Numbered from the stretch's first letter, positions 9,782 to 19,360 are shown. The stretch is DNA of 64,000 nt from CAVRQM01 sp963732775 (GCA_963732775.1 CAVTAR010000001.1:1302001-1366000), one strand, 5' to 3'. Notes: generated by a model not told the origin, from the letters alone. Numbers and translations are program-made.

Positions 9782-11311
9782 ATGAGCGAGACCAACGCGG
9801 CCGGCTTCCCGCTGCTGTCGCTGCTGACGTTCCTGCCGCTGGTCGGCAGCCTGATGATCCTGTCGGTGCGCGGCGACGAGGCGACCGTGGCACGGAACGC
9901 GCGCTGGACGGCGCTGTGGACGACGCTCGTGGTGTTCGTCCTGTCGCTCCTGGTGTGGGTCGACTTCGACCGTTCGCAGAGCGGCTTCCAGTTCGTCGAG
10001 CGCCTCGCCTGGATGCCGCAGTACCACATCGGCTACGCGATGGGCGTCGACGGCATCTCGGCGCTGTTCGTGATGCTGTCCGCCGCACTGATGCCGATCT
10101 GCATCCTGGCGAGCTGGGAGGCCATCCACACCCGCGTGCGGGAGTATATGGTCGCCTTCCTGGTGCTCGAGACGATGATGGTCGGCATGTTCGCCGCACT
10201 CGACTTCGCCGTGTTCTACGTCTTCTTCGAGGGCGTGCTGATGCCGATGTACCTCATCATCGGCGTCTGGGGCGGCCCGCGGCGGGTGTACGCGGCGCTG
10301 AAGTTCTTCCTGTACACCCTGGCGGGCTCGGTGCTGATGCTGCTGGCGCTGCTTGCGATGTGGTACACCGCCGGCACCACCGACATCCCGACGCTGCTGC
10401 ACACGCAGTTCCCGGCCGGGATGCAGACCTGGCTGTTCCTCGCCTTCCTCGCCTCGTTCGCGGTCAAGGTGCCGATGTGGCCGGTGCACACCTGGCTGCC
10501 GGACGCGCATGTCGAGGCGCCGACCGCCGGCTCCGTCATCCTGGCCGGCGTGCTGCTGAAGATGGGGGCGTACGGCTTCCTGCGCTTCTCGGTGCCGATG
10601 CTGCCGCAGGCGTCGCAGCACCTGGCGCCGCTGATGTTCGCGCTGTCGGTCATCGCGGTGATCTACACCTCGGCGGTGGCACTCGCGCAGACCGACATGA
10701 AGAAGCTGATCGCCTATTCGTCGGTCGCGCACATGGGCGTCGTGACCATCGGCATCTTCACCTTCAACATCCAAGGCATCGACGGCGCGCTGTTCCAGAT
10801 GCTGTCGCACGGCATCGTCTCGGCGGCACTGTTCCTGTGCGTGGGCGTCGTCTACGACCGCATCCACACCCGCGACATCGCCCGCTACGGCGGGCTCGGC
10901 GACCGGATGCCGGGCTACGCGCTGGCCTTCATGCTGTTCACCTTCGCCAGCATCGGCCTGCCCGGAACCTCCGGCTTCGTCGGCGAGATCCTGGTCCTGA
11001 TCGGCGCGCTGAAGGTGAACTTCTGGCTGGCCCTGCTCGGCAGCAGCGGGATGATCCTCGGCGCCGCTTACGCGCTGTATCTCTACCGCCGCATCATCTT
11101 CGGCACGATCACGCGCGACGATTTGCGATCCATCCTCGACCTGTCGCCGCGGGAGATCGCGATCTTCGTGCCGCTGGCGCTGGTGACGATCTGGATGGGC
11201 GTCTACCCGTCCAGCTTCACGCACTTCTTCGATGCGTCCGTGGGGGCGATGGTGGAACAGCACCAGGCCGCCATCGCCGCACCCACCCACCTCGCCGGAG
11301 CCACGCCATGA
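9782..11311 (+). CDS. nuoM: NADH-quinone oxidoreductase subunit M
   Basis: This intact 509-residue, 14-helix antiporter-like proton-pumping subunit has the conserved Glu-containing loop FFEGVLMPMYLIIGVWGG. It also has the lysine helix PVHTWLPDAHVEAPTAGSV and the regions SSVAHMGVVTIGIF and ALFLCVGVVYDRIHTRDI. ATG 9782 is ten bases after the nuoL stop. The last four bases overlap nuoN as ATGA. Length and motifs match the family throughout, with no frame disruption, unlike its two neighbours. Confidence 0.97.
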   Translation: MSETNAAGFPLLSLLTFLPLVGSLMILSVRGDEATVARNARWTALWTTLVVFVLSLLVWVDFDRSQSGFQFVERLAWMPQYHIGYAMGVDGISALFVMLSAALMPICILASWEAIHTRVREYMVAFLVLETMMVGMFAALDFAVFYVFFEGVLMPMYLIIGVWGGPRRVYAALKFFLYTLAGSVLMLLALLAMWYTAGTTDIPTLLHTQFPAGMQTWLFLAFLASFAVKVPMWPVHTWLPDAHVEAPTAGSVILAGVLLKMGAYGFLRFSVPMLPQASQHLAPLMFALSVIAVIYTSAVALAQTDMKKLIAYSSVAHMGVVTIGIFTFNIQGIDGALFQMLSHGIVSAALFLCVGVVYDRIHTRDIARYGGLGDRMPGYALAFMLFTFASIGLPGTSGFVGEILVLIGALKVNFWLALLGSSGMILGAAYALYLYRRIIFGTITRDDLRSILDLSPREIAIFVPLALVTIWMGVYPSSFTHFFDASVGAMVEQHQAAIAAPTHLAGATP

Positions 11312-12748
11312 CGGGGCTCTCGGCCATGCGTTGGGCGGTCGCGACGCCGGAGCTGGTGCTGGCGCTGCTCGGCATGGCGATCCTGGTGTTCGGCGTGTTC
11401 CAGAAGCGCAACGCCTTCTTCGTCTGCTCCATGCTCAGCGTGGGTGCCCTGCTGCTCACCGCGCTGCTGGTGCTCACCGGCACGCAGGGCGTGGGCTACA
11501 ACGGCCTGTTCACGGCCGACAGCTACTCCGGGTTCGTCAAGCTGCTGCTGCTGGTGGCGAGCGCGCTCGGCATCATCGTCTCGCTCGACTACAACGAGCA
11601 CCAGAACCTGCGCCGCTTCGAGTTCCCGGTGCTGATCGTGCTGTGCACCGTCGGCATGATGATCATGGCCTCGGCCACCAGCCTGATGACGTTATACCTC
11701 GGGCTCGAGATGCACTCGCTCGCCCTCTACGTGCTGGCCGCCTTCGCGCGCGAGACGCTGCGCTCGGCCGAGGCGGGGCTGAAGGTACTTCGTGCTGGGG
11801 GCGCTCGCCTCGGGGCTGCTGCTGTACGGCGTCACGCTCGTCTACGGGTTCACCGGGTCGATGTCGTTCACCGACCTCGCGGGCGCGCTGTCCGACCCGG
11901 CGCGGGCATCGGTCGGGCTCACCGTCGGCATCGTCTTCATCGTGGTGGGCATCGCGTTCAAGGTCTCGGCGGTGCCGTTCCACATGTGGACGCCGGACGT
12001 CTACGAGGGGGCACCCACGCCGGTGACGCTGTTCCTCGGCACCGCGCCGAAGGTGGCGGCGATGGCGCTGCTCGTGCGCGTGATGGCGACGCCGTTCGGG
12101 CACCTGCTGGGGCAATGGCAGCAGCTCATCGTGCTGGTGTCGATCGGCTCGATGCTGTGGGGGTCGCTGGCCGCGATCGGGCAGCGCAACGTCAAGCGGC
12201 TGATGGCGTACTCGTCCATCGGCCACATGGGCTACACGCTGATCGGGCTCGCGGCCGGCACGCCGGTGGGCATCCGCGGCGTGCTGATCTACCTCGTCAC
12301 CTACGTGTTCATGAATGCCGGCACCTTCGCCGTGGTGCTGGCCATGCGCCGGCGCGGCAGGATGCTGGAGCAGGTGTCCGACCTCTCGGGGCTGGGGCGC
12401 ACCGATCCGGGGCTGGCCGCGGCGATGACGGTGTTCATGTTCAGCATGGCCGGCATCCCGCCGTTCTCCGGCTTCTGGGGCAAGTACTTCATCTTCACCG
12501 CCGCCGTGCAGTCGGGCCTGTGGGTGCTGGCGGTGATCGGCGTGCTGACCAGCGTGATCGGCGCCTACTATTACCTGCGCATCATCAAGGTGATGTATTT
12601 CGACGCGCCCGAGGAGGCGTTCGACGCGCGGCCGGCCTCCATCTCGCTGGTCACGGTCGGCAGCGCGCTGTTCACGGGGCTGTTCTTCGTCTTTCCCGCG
12701 CCGTTCCTGACGGCGGCCGACGCGGCGGCGAGGGTTCTGTTCGGGTGA
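11308..12748 (+). CDS. nuoN: NADH-quinone oxidoreductase subunit N, frameshifted
   Basis: This is the third antiporter-like subunit of complex I and the last gene of the operon. The first part (from ATG 11308) reads correctly through MASATSLMTLYLGLEMHSLA and RETLRSAEAGLK, then leaves frame. The match resumes as YFVLGALASGLLLYGVTLVYGFTG in the next frame and runs to the TGA at 12746-12748. The full span is 1441 bases, 3n+1, consistent with one extra G at 11784-11785; removing it gives GLKYFVLGALASG, the family sequence. The proton-path lysine region VPFHMWTPDVYEGAPTPVT is intact. The stop overlaps the GTG start of birA. Confidence 0.94.
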
Positions 12749-13494
12749 GTGCCGCGCCCTGGCGGCTGCACACCCACGACAGCCTGCCGTCGACCCAGGA
12801 TGCGTGCCGCGCGCTGGCCGAGGCGGGCGAGCCGGGGCGGGTCGCGGTGCGGGCCGAGCGGCAGACGCACGGGCGAGGCACGCAGGGGCGGGGCTGGATG
12901 TCGCCGCCGGGCAATCTGTCGCTGTCGGTGCTGCTGCGCCCCGCCACGGCGGCGGCCGGATCGGGCCAGTGGGGGTTGCTGGCCGCCGTCGCGCTTGCCG
13001 AGGCGGTGGCGGCGGCTTTGCCCGCGACCGTGCGGCCGACACTGAAATGGCCGAACGACGTGCTGGTCGCGGGGGCGAAACTCGGCGGCATCCTGGTCGA
13101 GGCAGCCGCGCGGCCGGATGCCGGCCTGGAGTGGCTGGTGATCGGCTTCGGCGTCAACCTCGCCAGCGCGCCCGACGTGCCCGGGCGCGCCGTGACCGCC
13201 GTGGCGCTGCACGCACCAGCGCCCCAGCCTGCCGCCTTTGCCGCAGCCCTGCTGGAGCGGCTGGACCATTGGGACGCGCTGCGACGAGGCCACGGCTTCG
13301 TGCCGGTCCGCTCGGCCTGGCTCGCCCACGGCCCGGCCATCGGCACGGGCCTGCAACTGCGCCGGGCCGAGGCGACCGTGACGGGGCGCTTCGCCGGCCT
13401 GGGCGAGGACGGCACCCTGCTGCTGGACAGCGGCGGCGCCGTACGGGCGTTCGCGTCCGGCGAAGTGGGGGAGGCGGCGCCATGCTGCTCGTGA
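12745..13494 (+). CDS. birA: Biotin--[acetyl-CoA-carboxylase] ligase
   Basis: This 249-residue enzyme activates biotin with ATP and transfers it to the carboxyl carrier protein of acetyl-CoA carboxylase. Seen: an N-terminal STQDACRALAEAGEPG, the biotinyl-AMP loop as RQTHGRGTQGRGWMSPPGN, and the catalytic KWPNDVLV followed by KLGGILVE. There is no N-terminal helix-turn-helix domain, so this is a group I enzyme without the repressor function of E. coli BirA. The start is GTG 12745 (GTGA overlap with nuoN); no ATG precedes the conserved core. The C-terminal SH3-like domain is present. It overlaps coaX by 13 bases. Confidence 0.93.
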   Translation: MSAAPWRLHTHDSLPSTQDACRALAEAGEPGRVAVRAERQTHGRGTQGRGWMSPPGNLSLSVLLRPATAAAGSGQWGLLAAVALAEAVAAALPATVRPTLKWPNDVLVAGAKLGGILVEAAARPDAGLEWLVIGFGVNLASAPDVPGRAVTAVALHAPAPQPAAFAAALLERLDHWDALRRGHGFVPVRSAWLAHGPAIGTGLQLRRAEATVTGRFAGLGEDGTLLLDSGGAVRAFASGEVGEAAPCCS

Positions 13495-14291
13495 TCGACG
13501 CCGGCAACACCAACGTCGTGGTCGCGGTGCACGACGGCCAGGCCTATCGCGGCCGCTGGCGCATCCGCACCGAGCCGCAGCGCACGTCCGACGAATACGC
13601 GGTGTGGCTGCTCGGCCTGTTCAGCCATAGCGGCCTGCTGCGCGAGGACGTGACGGCCGCGGTGATCGGCACGGTGGTGCCCGCGGCGCTGTACGACCTG
13701 CGCCGGCTGTGCCGGGACTGGTTCGGGGTGGAGCCGCTGGTCGCGCGCCACACGCTGCAATGGGGGTTCCCCATCCTGGTCGACCGGCCGGAGGAGGTGG
13801 GGGCGGACCGGCTGCTGAACTCGCTGGCTGCGCATGAAAAACACGGTGGCCCGTTGGTGGTGATCGACTTCGGGACGGCCACGACGTTCGACGTGGTGGC
13901 CGAGGACGGCAGCTACGAGGGCGGGATCATCGCGCCGGGGATCAATCTCTCCATCGAGGCGCTGCACCGGGCCGCCGCCCGCCTGCCGCGCATCGGCATT
14001 GGCCGGCCGCAGGCGGTGGTGGGACGGAACACCATCGCGGCCATGCAGTCCGGCATCTACTGGGGCTACGTCGCCATGATCGAGGGAATCGTCGCGCGCA
14101 TCCGGGCCGAGACCGAGGCGAGCCTGAAGGTGGTGGCGACCGGCGGCCTGGCCCCGCTGCTGGCCGAGGGGACGATGGTCATTGGGCGCATCGACCCCGA
14201 CCTCACGCTGGACGGGCTGCGGATGTTGGCGCAGCGCAATCCGGTCCCCACATTGGCACGCGACAGGACACGACTGGTCGAGAACGACTGA
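13482..14291 (+). CDS. coaX: Type III pantothenate kinase
   Basis: This 269-residue ASKHA-fold enzyme phosphorylates pantothenate in the first step of coenzyme A synthesis. The N-terminal phosphate loop reads MLLVIDAGNTNVVVAV. The pantothenate-site and catalytic region is GADRLLNSLAAHEKHGGPLVVIDFGTATTFDVV. The second nucleotide loop is VVATGGLAPL near the C-terminus. Length is typical. The start lies within birA, so the two are coupled. The birA-coaX-rnj order directly after nuoN is, to my knowledge, common in Rhodospirillales and supports the taxonomic guess. Confidence 0.96.
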   Translation: MLLVIDAGNTNVVVAVHDGQAYRGRWRIRTEPQRTSDEYAVWLLGLFSHSGLLREDVTAAVIGTVVPAALYDLRRLCRDWFGVEPLVARHTLQWGFPILVDRPEEVGADRLLNSLAAHEKHGGPLVVIDFGTATTFDVVAEDGSYEGGIIAPGINLSIEALHRAAARLPRIGIGRPQAVVGRNTIAAMQSGIYWGYVAMIEGIVARIRAETEASLKVVATGGLAPLLAEGTMVIGRIDPDLTLDGLRMLAQRNPVPTLARDRTRLVEND

Positions 14292-14340
14292 CGCGAGCCC
14301 GCGGAGGCAACCGGCCCGATTTCCCGAGAAAGAAGCAACC

Positions 14341-15987
14341 ATGGATGCGCTGAGCACTGACCTCGCCTTCCTGCCGCTGGGCGGGACGGGCGAGATCGGC
14401 ATGAACCTGAACCTCTACCGCAGCGGCGGCCAGTGGCTCGCGATCGACTGCGGCATCGGCTTCGGCGGCGCCGACATGCCCGAGGTCGAGGTGATGATGC
14501 CGGACCCGGCGTTCATCGCCGAGCGCCGCGACCGGCTGCTCGGCCTGGTCATCACCCACGCGCACGAGGACCATCTGGGGGCGGTCGCCTGGCTGTGGCG
14601 TCAGCTTCGCTGCCCGGTGTACGCGAGCCCGTTCGCCGCCGCCGTCCTGCGCCGCAAGCTGGCCGAGGTGCAGCTGCTGTCCGAGGTGAAGCTGCACGTG
14701 GTCCCGCCCGGGGGCACGCTGCAGCTGGGCGGGTTCAAGCTGCGGTTCCTGCGCGTTGCGCACTCGGTGCCGGAGGCGCAGGCGCTGGCCATCACCACGG
14801 CGGCCGGCACCATCCTGCACACCGGCGACTGGAAGCTCGACGCCTCGCCGCTGGTGGGACCACCCACCGACGAAGCGGCGTTCGCCGCATTGGGGGCCGA
14901 GGGCGTGCTGGCGATGGTCTGCGACAGCACCAATGCGATGGTGGACGGCCATTCCGGCTCCGAGGCGGACGTGCGCGAGACGCTGACCGAGGTCATCGGC
15001 TCGCTGCGGGGGCGCGTCGCCGTCACCTGCTTCGCGAGCAATGTCGCGCGGGTAGAATCCGTGGCGCTGGCGGCGCGCCGCGCCGGACGGACGGTGGCGA
15101 TGGTGGGGCGCTCCCTGCGCAATCTCGACGTGGCTGCGCGGGAGTGCGGGTATTTCGCGACGCTGCCGCCGTTCGCCTCCGAGGACGAGGCGAACGACAT
15201 CCCGGACGACAACCTGCTGATCCTCGTCACCGGCAGCCAGGGCGAGCCGCGCAGCGCGCTGGCGCGGATCGCGGCCGACACGCATCCGCGCATCGAGCTG
15301 GGCGAGGGCGACACGGTGGTGTTCTCGAGCCGGGTGATCCCGGGCAACGAGCGGGCGATCGGCACGGTGCAGGACAACCTGGTGCGGCGCGGCGTGCGGC
15401 TGCTCACCGACCACGACCACGCGATCCACGTCTCGGGCCATCCGGCGCGCGACGAGTTGCGGCGGCTGTACGGACTGGTCAAGCCGCGCTATTCGGTGCC
15501 GGTGCATGGCGAATGGCGGCACCTCGCGGCCCACGCCGCCCTCGCGCGCGAGGCGGGGGTGACGCCGATCCTGCTGGAGGACGGCGACATCCTGAGCCTG
15601 GCCCCCGGCGTGCCGGAGGTGGTCGACAGCGCGCCGGTGGGGCGCCTCGTGCTGGACGGCAACCGGGTCGTGCCGTTGCAGGGCGCGGTGATGGGCGCGC
15701 GCCGCAAGATGCTGTTCAACGGCATGGTGATCGCCTCTATCGCGGTCGACGAGCACGGCCGCCTGCGGGGCAAGCCGCGGGTGAGTGCGCCGGGCCTGTT
15801 CGACGTGGACGACCCGGAGACGGTGCGTGTCGCCGACGAGATGGCGCACTCCATGGCCGACCTCGCGAGCTCGTTGCGCCACGACGACGCGGCGCTGACC
15901 GACGCCGCGCGCGCGGCCCTGCGGCGGGCGCTGGGGCGGCGGTTGCAGAAGCGGCCGCTGGTCGATGTCCACCTGCTGCGGGTCTGA
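14341..15987 (+). CDS. rnj: Ribonuclease J
   Basis: This 548-residue metallo-beta-lactamase/beta-CASP nuclease combines 5'-3' exonuclease and endonuclease activities in RNA turnover and rRNA maturation. The metal-binding motif THAHEDH is at residues 72-78. The beta-CASP region includes TCFASNVARVESVALAARRAGR and VTGSQGEPRSALARIA, and the later motif HVSGHPARDELRRLYGLVKP carries further ligands. ATG 14341 is chosen because PLGGTGEIGMNLN follows at the usual distance; upstream in-frame codons belong to coaX. It sits 49 bases after coaX with purine-rich sequence (cgagaaagaagc) just upstream of the start. Confidence 0.96.
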   Translation: MDALSTDLAFLPLGGTGEIGMNLNLYRSGGQWLAIDCGIGFGGADMPEVEVMMPDPAFIAERRDRLLGLVITHAHEDHLGAVAWLWRQLRCPVYASPFAAAVLRRKLAEVQLLSEVKLHVVPPGGTLQLGGFKLRFLRVAHSVPEAQALAITTAAGTILHTGDWKLDASPLVGPPTDEAAFAALGAEGVLAMVCDSTNAMVDGHSGSEADVRETLTEVIGSLRGRVAVTCFASNVARVESVALAARRAGRTVAMVGRSLRNLDVAARECGYFATLPPFASEDEANDIPDDNLLILVTGSQGEPRSALARIAADTHPRIELGEGDTVVFSSRVIPGNERAIGTVQDNLVRRGVRLLTDHDHAIHVSGHPARDELRRLYGLVKPRYSVPVHGEWRHLAAHAALAREAGVTPILLEDGDILSLAPGVPEVVDSAPVGRLVLDGNRVVPLQGAVMGARRKMLFNGMVIASIAVDEHGRLRGKPRVSAPGLFDVDDPETVRVADEMAHSMADLASSLRHDDAALTDAARAALRRALGRRLQKRPLVDVHLLRV

Positions 15988-16002
15988 GCCGGCGGGCATC
16001 GC

Positions 16003-16266
16003 GTGACCATCCTGAATGGCGTCGTGCTCTACGTGCTGGTCTGGTGGACCGTGCTGTTCGCCGTGCTGCCGTTCGGCACGCGGCCGGTCGAGGAGGCCGA
16101 CCCGGACGCGGGCGGCTGGCGCGGCGCGCCGGCGCGTCCTCGGCTCGCCTTGAAGGCGCTGGTGACCACGCTGATCGCGGCGATCGTTTGGGGCCTGTGC
16201 GTCGCGGTGATCCAGAGCGGATGGATCAGCTTTCGGAGCGGCTGGTTCGCGCTGCCCGAAACCTGA
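16003..16266 (+). CDS. DUF1467 family small membrane protein
   Basis: An 87-residue protein with two membrane helices: LNGVVLYVLVWWTVLFAVLPFG near the N-terminus and LVTTLIAAIVWGLCVAVIQS near the C-terminus, joined by a short polar loop. The WWTVLFAVLPFG motif and size match the alphaproteobacterial DUF1467 family, whose function is unknown and which is often found beside rnj and proS. The start is GTG 16003, 15 bases after the rnj stop; no ATG lies upstream of the first helix. It is probably cotranscribed with rnj. Confidence 0.85.
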   Translation: MTILNGVVLYVLVWWTVLFAVLPFGTRPVEEADPDAGGWRGAPARPRLALKALVTTLIAAIVWGLCVAVIQSGWISFRSGWFALPET

Positions 16267-16387
16267 GCGCGTTGTACGGCGGCAAGGCACGGCGGCCGAC
16301 ACATCGCGCAGTCAGTGTCTGGGTCGGCGATTTTTCCGGTCATCGGCGTCAGTTTTGTCGTGACGTCCGGCGAGCCGGGGGCCGATC

Positions 16388-16484
16388 ATCACGGCAGGCC
16401 GGGGGTCTCCCTCGGCCCGCCGTGTGACTGGCGTTTCCTCCCTAAACTTGGCCCGCGGCGTTCGCGCTCGCGGGCCTTTTGTTT
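16388..16484 (+). ncRNA. Candidate trans-acting small RNA (mmgR/suhB-like) upstream of proS
   Basis: This lies in the 417-base gap between the DUF1467 gene and proS. A long hairpin (arms 16390-16395 and 16419-16424, extended inward by a GC-rich stem) is followed by a single-stranded-looking stretch with an anti-Shine-Dalgarno core (tttcctccctaaacttgg, 16434-16451). That is followed directly by a strong terminator. A hairpin, CCUCCC-type linker and terminator is the architecture of alphaproteobacterial Hfq-dependent sRNAs, and the linker resembles what I remember of the mmgR/suhB (alpha-r8) family. The assignment is from memory and pattern. Strand is given by the terminator; the 5' end is approximate. 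Confidence 0.55.
16450..16484 (+). terminator. Rho-independent terminator
   Basis: A perfect 8-bp stem (16450-16457 with 16469-16476) with an 11-base loop is followed by TTTTGTTT. It ends the candidate sRNA, or otherwise the rnj/DUF1467 transcript, before proS. Bases 16267-16387 and 16485-16683 of this gap show no other defensible feature. Confidence 0.85.
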
Positions 16485-16683
16485 GTAGGGACCGCGTTAC
16501 CTTCTGTCACGCGGTTTTGCTCTATCGCGTCACTCGGGAACCAGATTCTTTTCGGACAACCATTGTGCGATGCACAATACAGGTGTGGTGCGCGCGCCGC
16601 CCTCGACGGGATCGCCTGCTGGCGGCGTCGCGGCGAGCCGACTAGGGTCCGCGCCCGACACCGACGACCGGAGAGCCCGCCGA

Positions 16684-17991
16684 ATGCGCCTGTCCCGCAG
16701 CCTCATCCCGACCTCCAAGGAGACTCCGGCCGAGGCGCAGATCGCCTCGCACCGGCTGATGCTGCGCGCCGGCCTGGTGCGGCAGACCGCGTCGGGCATC
16801 TACGCCTGGTTGCCGGCGGGCTGGCGGGTGCTGCGGCGCATCGCTGCCATCGTGCGCGAGGAGCAGGACCGCGTCGGCGCGCAGGAGATGCTGATGCCGA
16901 CGCTGCAGCCGGCCGATTTGTGGCGCACCAGCGGCCGCTACGACGCCTACGGGCCGGAGATGTTGCGCGTCCGCGACCGGCACGAGCGCGACCTGCTGTA
17001 CGGGCCGACCAACGAGGAGATGATCACCGACCTGTTCCGCCAATCGGTGCGCAGCTATCGCGAGCTGCCGCAGACGCTGTACCACATCCAGTGGAAGTTC
17101 CGCGACGAGGTCCGCCCCCGCTTCGGCGTGATGCGCGGGCGCGAGTTCCTGATGAAGGACGCCTACAGCTTCGACCTCGACTACGCCGGTGCCGTGGTGA
17201 GCTATCGGCGGCAGATGCTGGCGTACATGCGCACGTTCCAGCGGCTGGGGGTGAAGGCCATCCCGATGGCGGCCGAATCGGGGCCGATCGGCGGCAACCT
17301 CAGCCACGAGTTCATCATCCTGGCGCCCACGGGCGAGAGCCAGGTGTTCTACGACGCGGCATTCGAGCGGCTCGACTTCTCCGGCGCGGCGGTGTCGGCG
17401 GACAGCGAGGACGACCTGGCACGCTTCTATGACAGCGTCACCACGCCGTATGCGGCGGCGGACGAGAAGCATGACCCGGCGGCGTGGGCCGGGGTGACGG
17501 AGCCGCGCGAGGGGCGCGGCATCGAAGTCGGCCACATCTTCTACTTCGGCACGAAATACAGCGAGCCGATGGGCCTGTCGGTCGCCGGGCGCGACGGGGC
17601 GGCGGTGGTGCCGCACATGGGCAGCTACGGCGTTGGGGTGTCGCGGCTGGTCGGCGCGCTGATCGAGGCGAGCCACGACGACGCCGGCATCATCTGGCAC
17701 GACAGCGTGGCCCCGTTCCGGGCGGCGATCCTGAACCTGAAGGTGGGCGACCCGGCCTGCGACGCGCTGTGCGAGGACCTCTACGCGAAGTTCGGCGGCG
17801 AGGCGCTGTACGACGACCGCGACCAGCGGGCGGGGCAGAAATTCGCGGACGCGGACCTGATGGGGCATCCGTGGCAGGTCATCGTCGGGCCTCGCGGCGC
17901 GGCAACGGGAATGGTGGAGCTGAAGCGACGGGCGACGGGGGAGCGGCAGGAGGTTGCGGCGGACGCGGGGTTGGATGTTGTCTTGAAGTAG
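16684..17991 (+). CDS. proS: Prolyl-tRNA synthetase (short alphaproteobacterial form)
   Basis: This 435-residue class II aminoacyl-tRNA synthetase charges tRNA-Pro. Motif 2 and its surroundings are clear: YGPTNEEMITDLFRQSVRSY and KFRDEVRPRFGVMRGREFLM. Motif 3 with the ATP-binding Gly and Arg is GSYGVGVSRLVGALIE, and the C-terminal anticodon-binding domain follows. The large editing insertion between motifs 2 and 3 is missing, which makes it the short form common in alphaproteobacteria. ATG 16684 (MRLSRSLIPTSKETP) matches the family start; in-frame upstream sequence is low-complexity and non-homologous. It lies about 200 bases after the terminator, so it has its own promoter, not identified here. 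Confidence 0.96.
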   Translation: MRLSRSLIPTSKETPAEAQIASHRLMLRAGLVRQTASGIYAWLPAGWRVLRRIAAIVREEQDRVGAQEMLMPTLQPADLWRTSGRYDAYGPEMLRVRDRHERDLLYGPTNEEMITDLFRQSVRSYRELPQTLYHIQWKFRDEVRPRFGVMRGREFLMKDAYSFDLDYAGAVVSYRRQMLAYMRTFQRLGVKAIPMAAESGPIGGNLSHEFIILAPTGESQVFYDAAFERLDFSGAAVSADSEDDLARFYDSVTTPYAAADEKHDPAAWAGVTEPREGRGIEVGHIFYFGTKYSEPMGLSVAGRDGAAVVPHMGSYGVGVSRLVGALIEASHDDAGIIWHDSVAPFRAAILNLKVGDPACDALCEDLYAKFGGEALYDDRDQRAGQKFADADLMGHPWQVIVGPRGAATGMVELKRRATGERQEVAADAGLDVVLK

Positions 17992-18103
17992 GCCGCCGAC
18001 CAAGACGGTCTCCACGAGGAGCAAACTCGAAGACTCGTCGTCAGCAAGCACTGGTAGACTCGTGCTCTTGACGCGCTCCGCCGTCCGCCCGACACGAGGC
18101 GGC

Positions 18104-19360
18104 ATGTTCGGACCCTTCGAGCGCGCCGTCGCCGGCCGCTACCTGCGGGCGCGGCGCGGCGAGCGCTTCGTCTCCATCATCGCCGTCTTCTCGCTGGTCG
18201 GCATCGCGCTCGGCGTGGCGACACTCATCATCGTCATGAGCGTGATGAACGGCTTTCGCGCCGAACTGCTCGGGCGCATCCTGGGGCTGAACGGGCACCT
18301 CGGCATCTATGCCGCGGACAAGCCGCTGACCGACTTCGACACGATCGCGACCAAGGTGCGCGGCGTGCCCGGCGTGGTGTCCGTGATCCCCGTGGTCGAG
18401 GGCCAGGCGCTGCTGACCACCGAGCGCGGCGGCGCGTTCGGCGGGCTCGTGCGCGGCGTGCGTCCCGACGACCTGCGCGCGCTGAAGCTGGTGTCGGGCA
18501 ACATCCGCGCCGGATCGCTCGACCAGTTCCAGGGCGACGATGCGGTGGCGGTCGGCACCGGACTTGCGCAGCGGCTCGGCCTGTCGATCGGCAGCGACCT
18601 CACCCTGGTCTCGCCGCAGGGCCAGGCGACCGCGTTCGGCACCGTGCCGCGCATCCGCGCCTACAAGGTGGTGGCGATGTTCTCGGTGGGCTTCAACGAG
18701 GCCGACACCAGCTTCGTGTTCCTGCCGCTCGACGCGGCGCAAGTCTACTTCCGCGACCCCGACGCGGTGACGCAGATCGAAGTCATGGTCCGCGACCCGG
18801 ACCGCGTCGGCAGCGTGACGCAGGCGATCCGCGTCGCACTGCGCGACCTGCCGCAGCGGGCGCGGGTGGTGGACTGGACGCAGTCGAACAACTCGCTGTT
18901 CGCCGCCGTGGAGGTGGAGCGCAACGTGATGTTCCTGATCCTGACGCTCATCATCCTGGTGGCCGCGTTCAACGTGGTCAGCTCGCTGATCATGATGGTG
19001 AAGGACAAGACCCGCGACATCGCCGTGCTGCGCACGCTGGGCGCGAGTGCGGGTGCCGTGCTGCGCATCTTCCTGATGTGCGGCGCCTCGGTGGGCGTCG
19101 CCGGCACGCTGGCGGGCGCACTGCTGGGCGTCGTGTTCTGCGTCAACATCGAGCGCATCCGCCACGTGCTGGAGCGGCTGACCGGGACCAACCTGTTCAA
19201 CCCGGAGATCTACTTCCTGTCGCAGCTTCCGGCCGACCTGCAATGGGGGCAGGTGGCGCAGATCGTGCTGATGGCGCTCGTGCTGAGCCTGTTGGCCACG
19301 CTGTACCCGAGCTGGCGGGCCGCGCGCACCGACCCCGTGGTGTCGCTGCGCAGTGAGTAG
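18104..19360 (+). CDS. lolC: LolC/LolE-type lipoprotein-releasing permease
   Basis: This 418-residue inner-membrane permease of the LolCDE system extracts outer-membrane lipoproteins and hands them to LolA. The N-terminus (FERAVAGRYLRARRGERFVSI) is followed by a first membrane helix, a large periplasmic MacB-type domain, and three C-terminal FtsX helices (from NVMFLILTLIILVAAFNVVSSL). KDKTRDIAVLRTLGASAG is the coupling region typical of the family. ATG 18104 is chosen because the family begins at this point; an in-frame start at 18062 would add a non-homologous stretch. As usual in alphaproteobacteria one permease gene is present, perhaps acting as a homodimer. It overlaps lolD by eight bases. 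Confidence 0.93.
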   Translation: MFGPFERAVAGRYLRARRGERFVSIIAVFSLVGIALGVATLIIVMSVMNGFRAELLGRILGLNGHLGIYAADKPLTDFDTIATKVRGVPGVVSVIPVVEGQALLTTERGGAFGGLVRGVRPDDLRALKLVSGNIRAGSLDQFQGDDAVAVGTGLAQRLGLSIGSDLTLVSPQGQATAFGTVPRIRAYKVVAMFSVGFNEADTSFVFLPLDAAQVYFRDPDAVTQIEVMVRDPDRVGSVTQAIRVALRDLPQRARVVDWTQSNNSLFAAVEVERNVMFLILTLIILVAAFNVVSSLIMMVKDKTRDIAVLRTLGASAGAVLRIFLMCGASVGVAGTLAGALLGVVFCVNIERIRHVLERLTGTNLFNPEIYFLSQLPADLQWGQVAQIVLMALVLSLLATLYPSWRAARTDPVVSLRSE

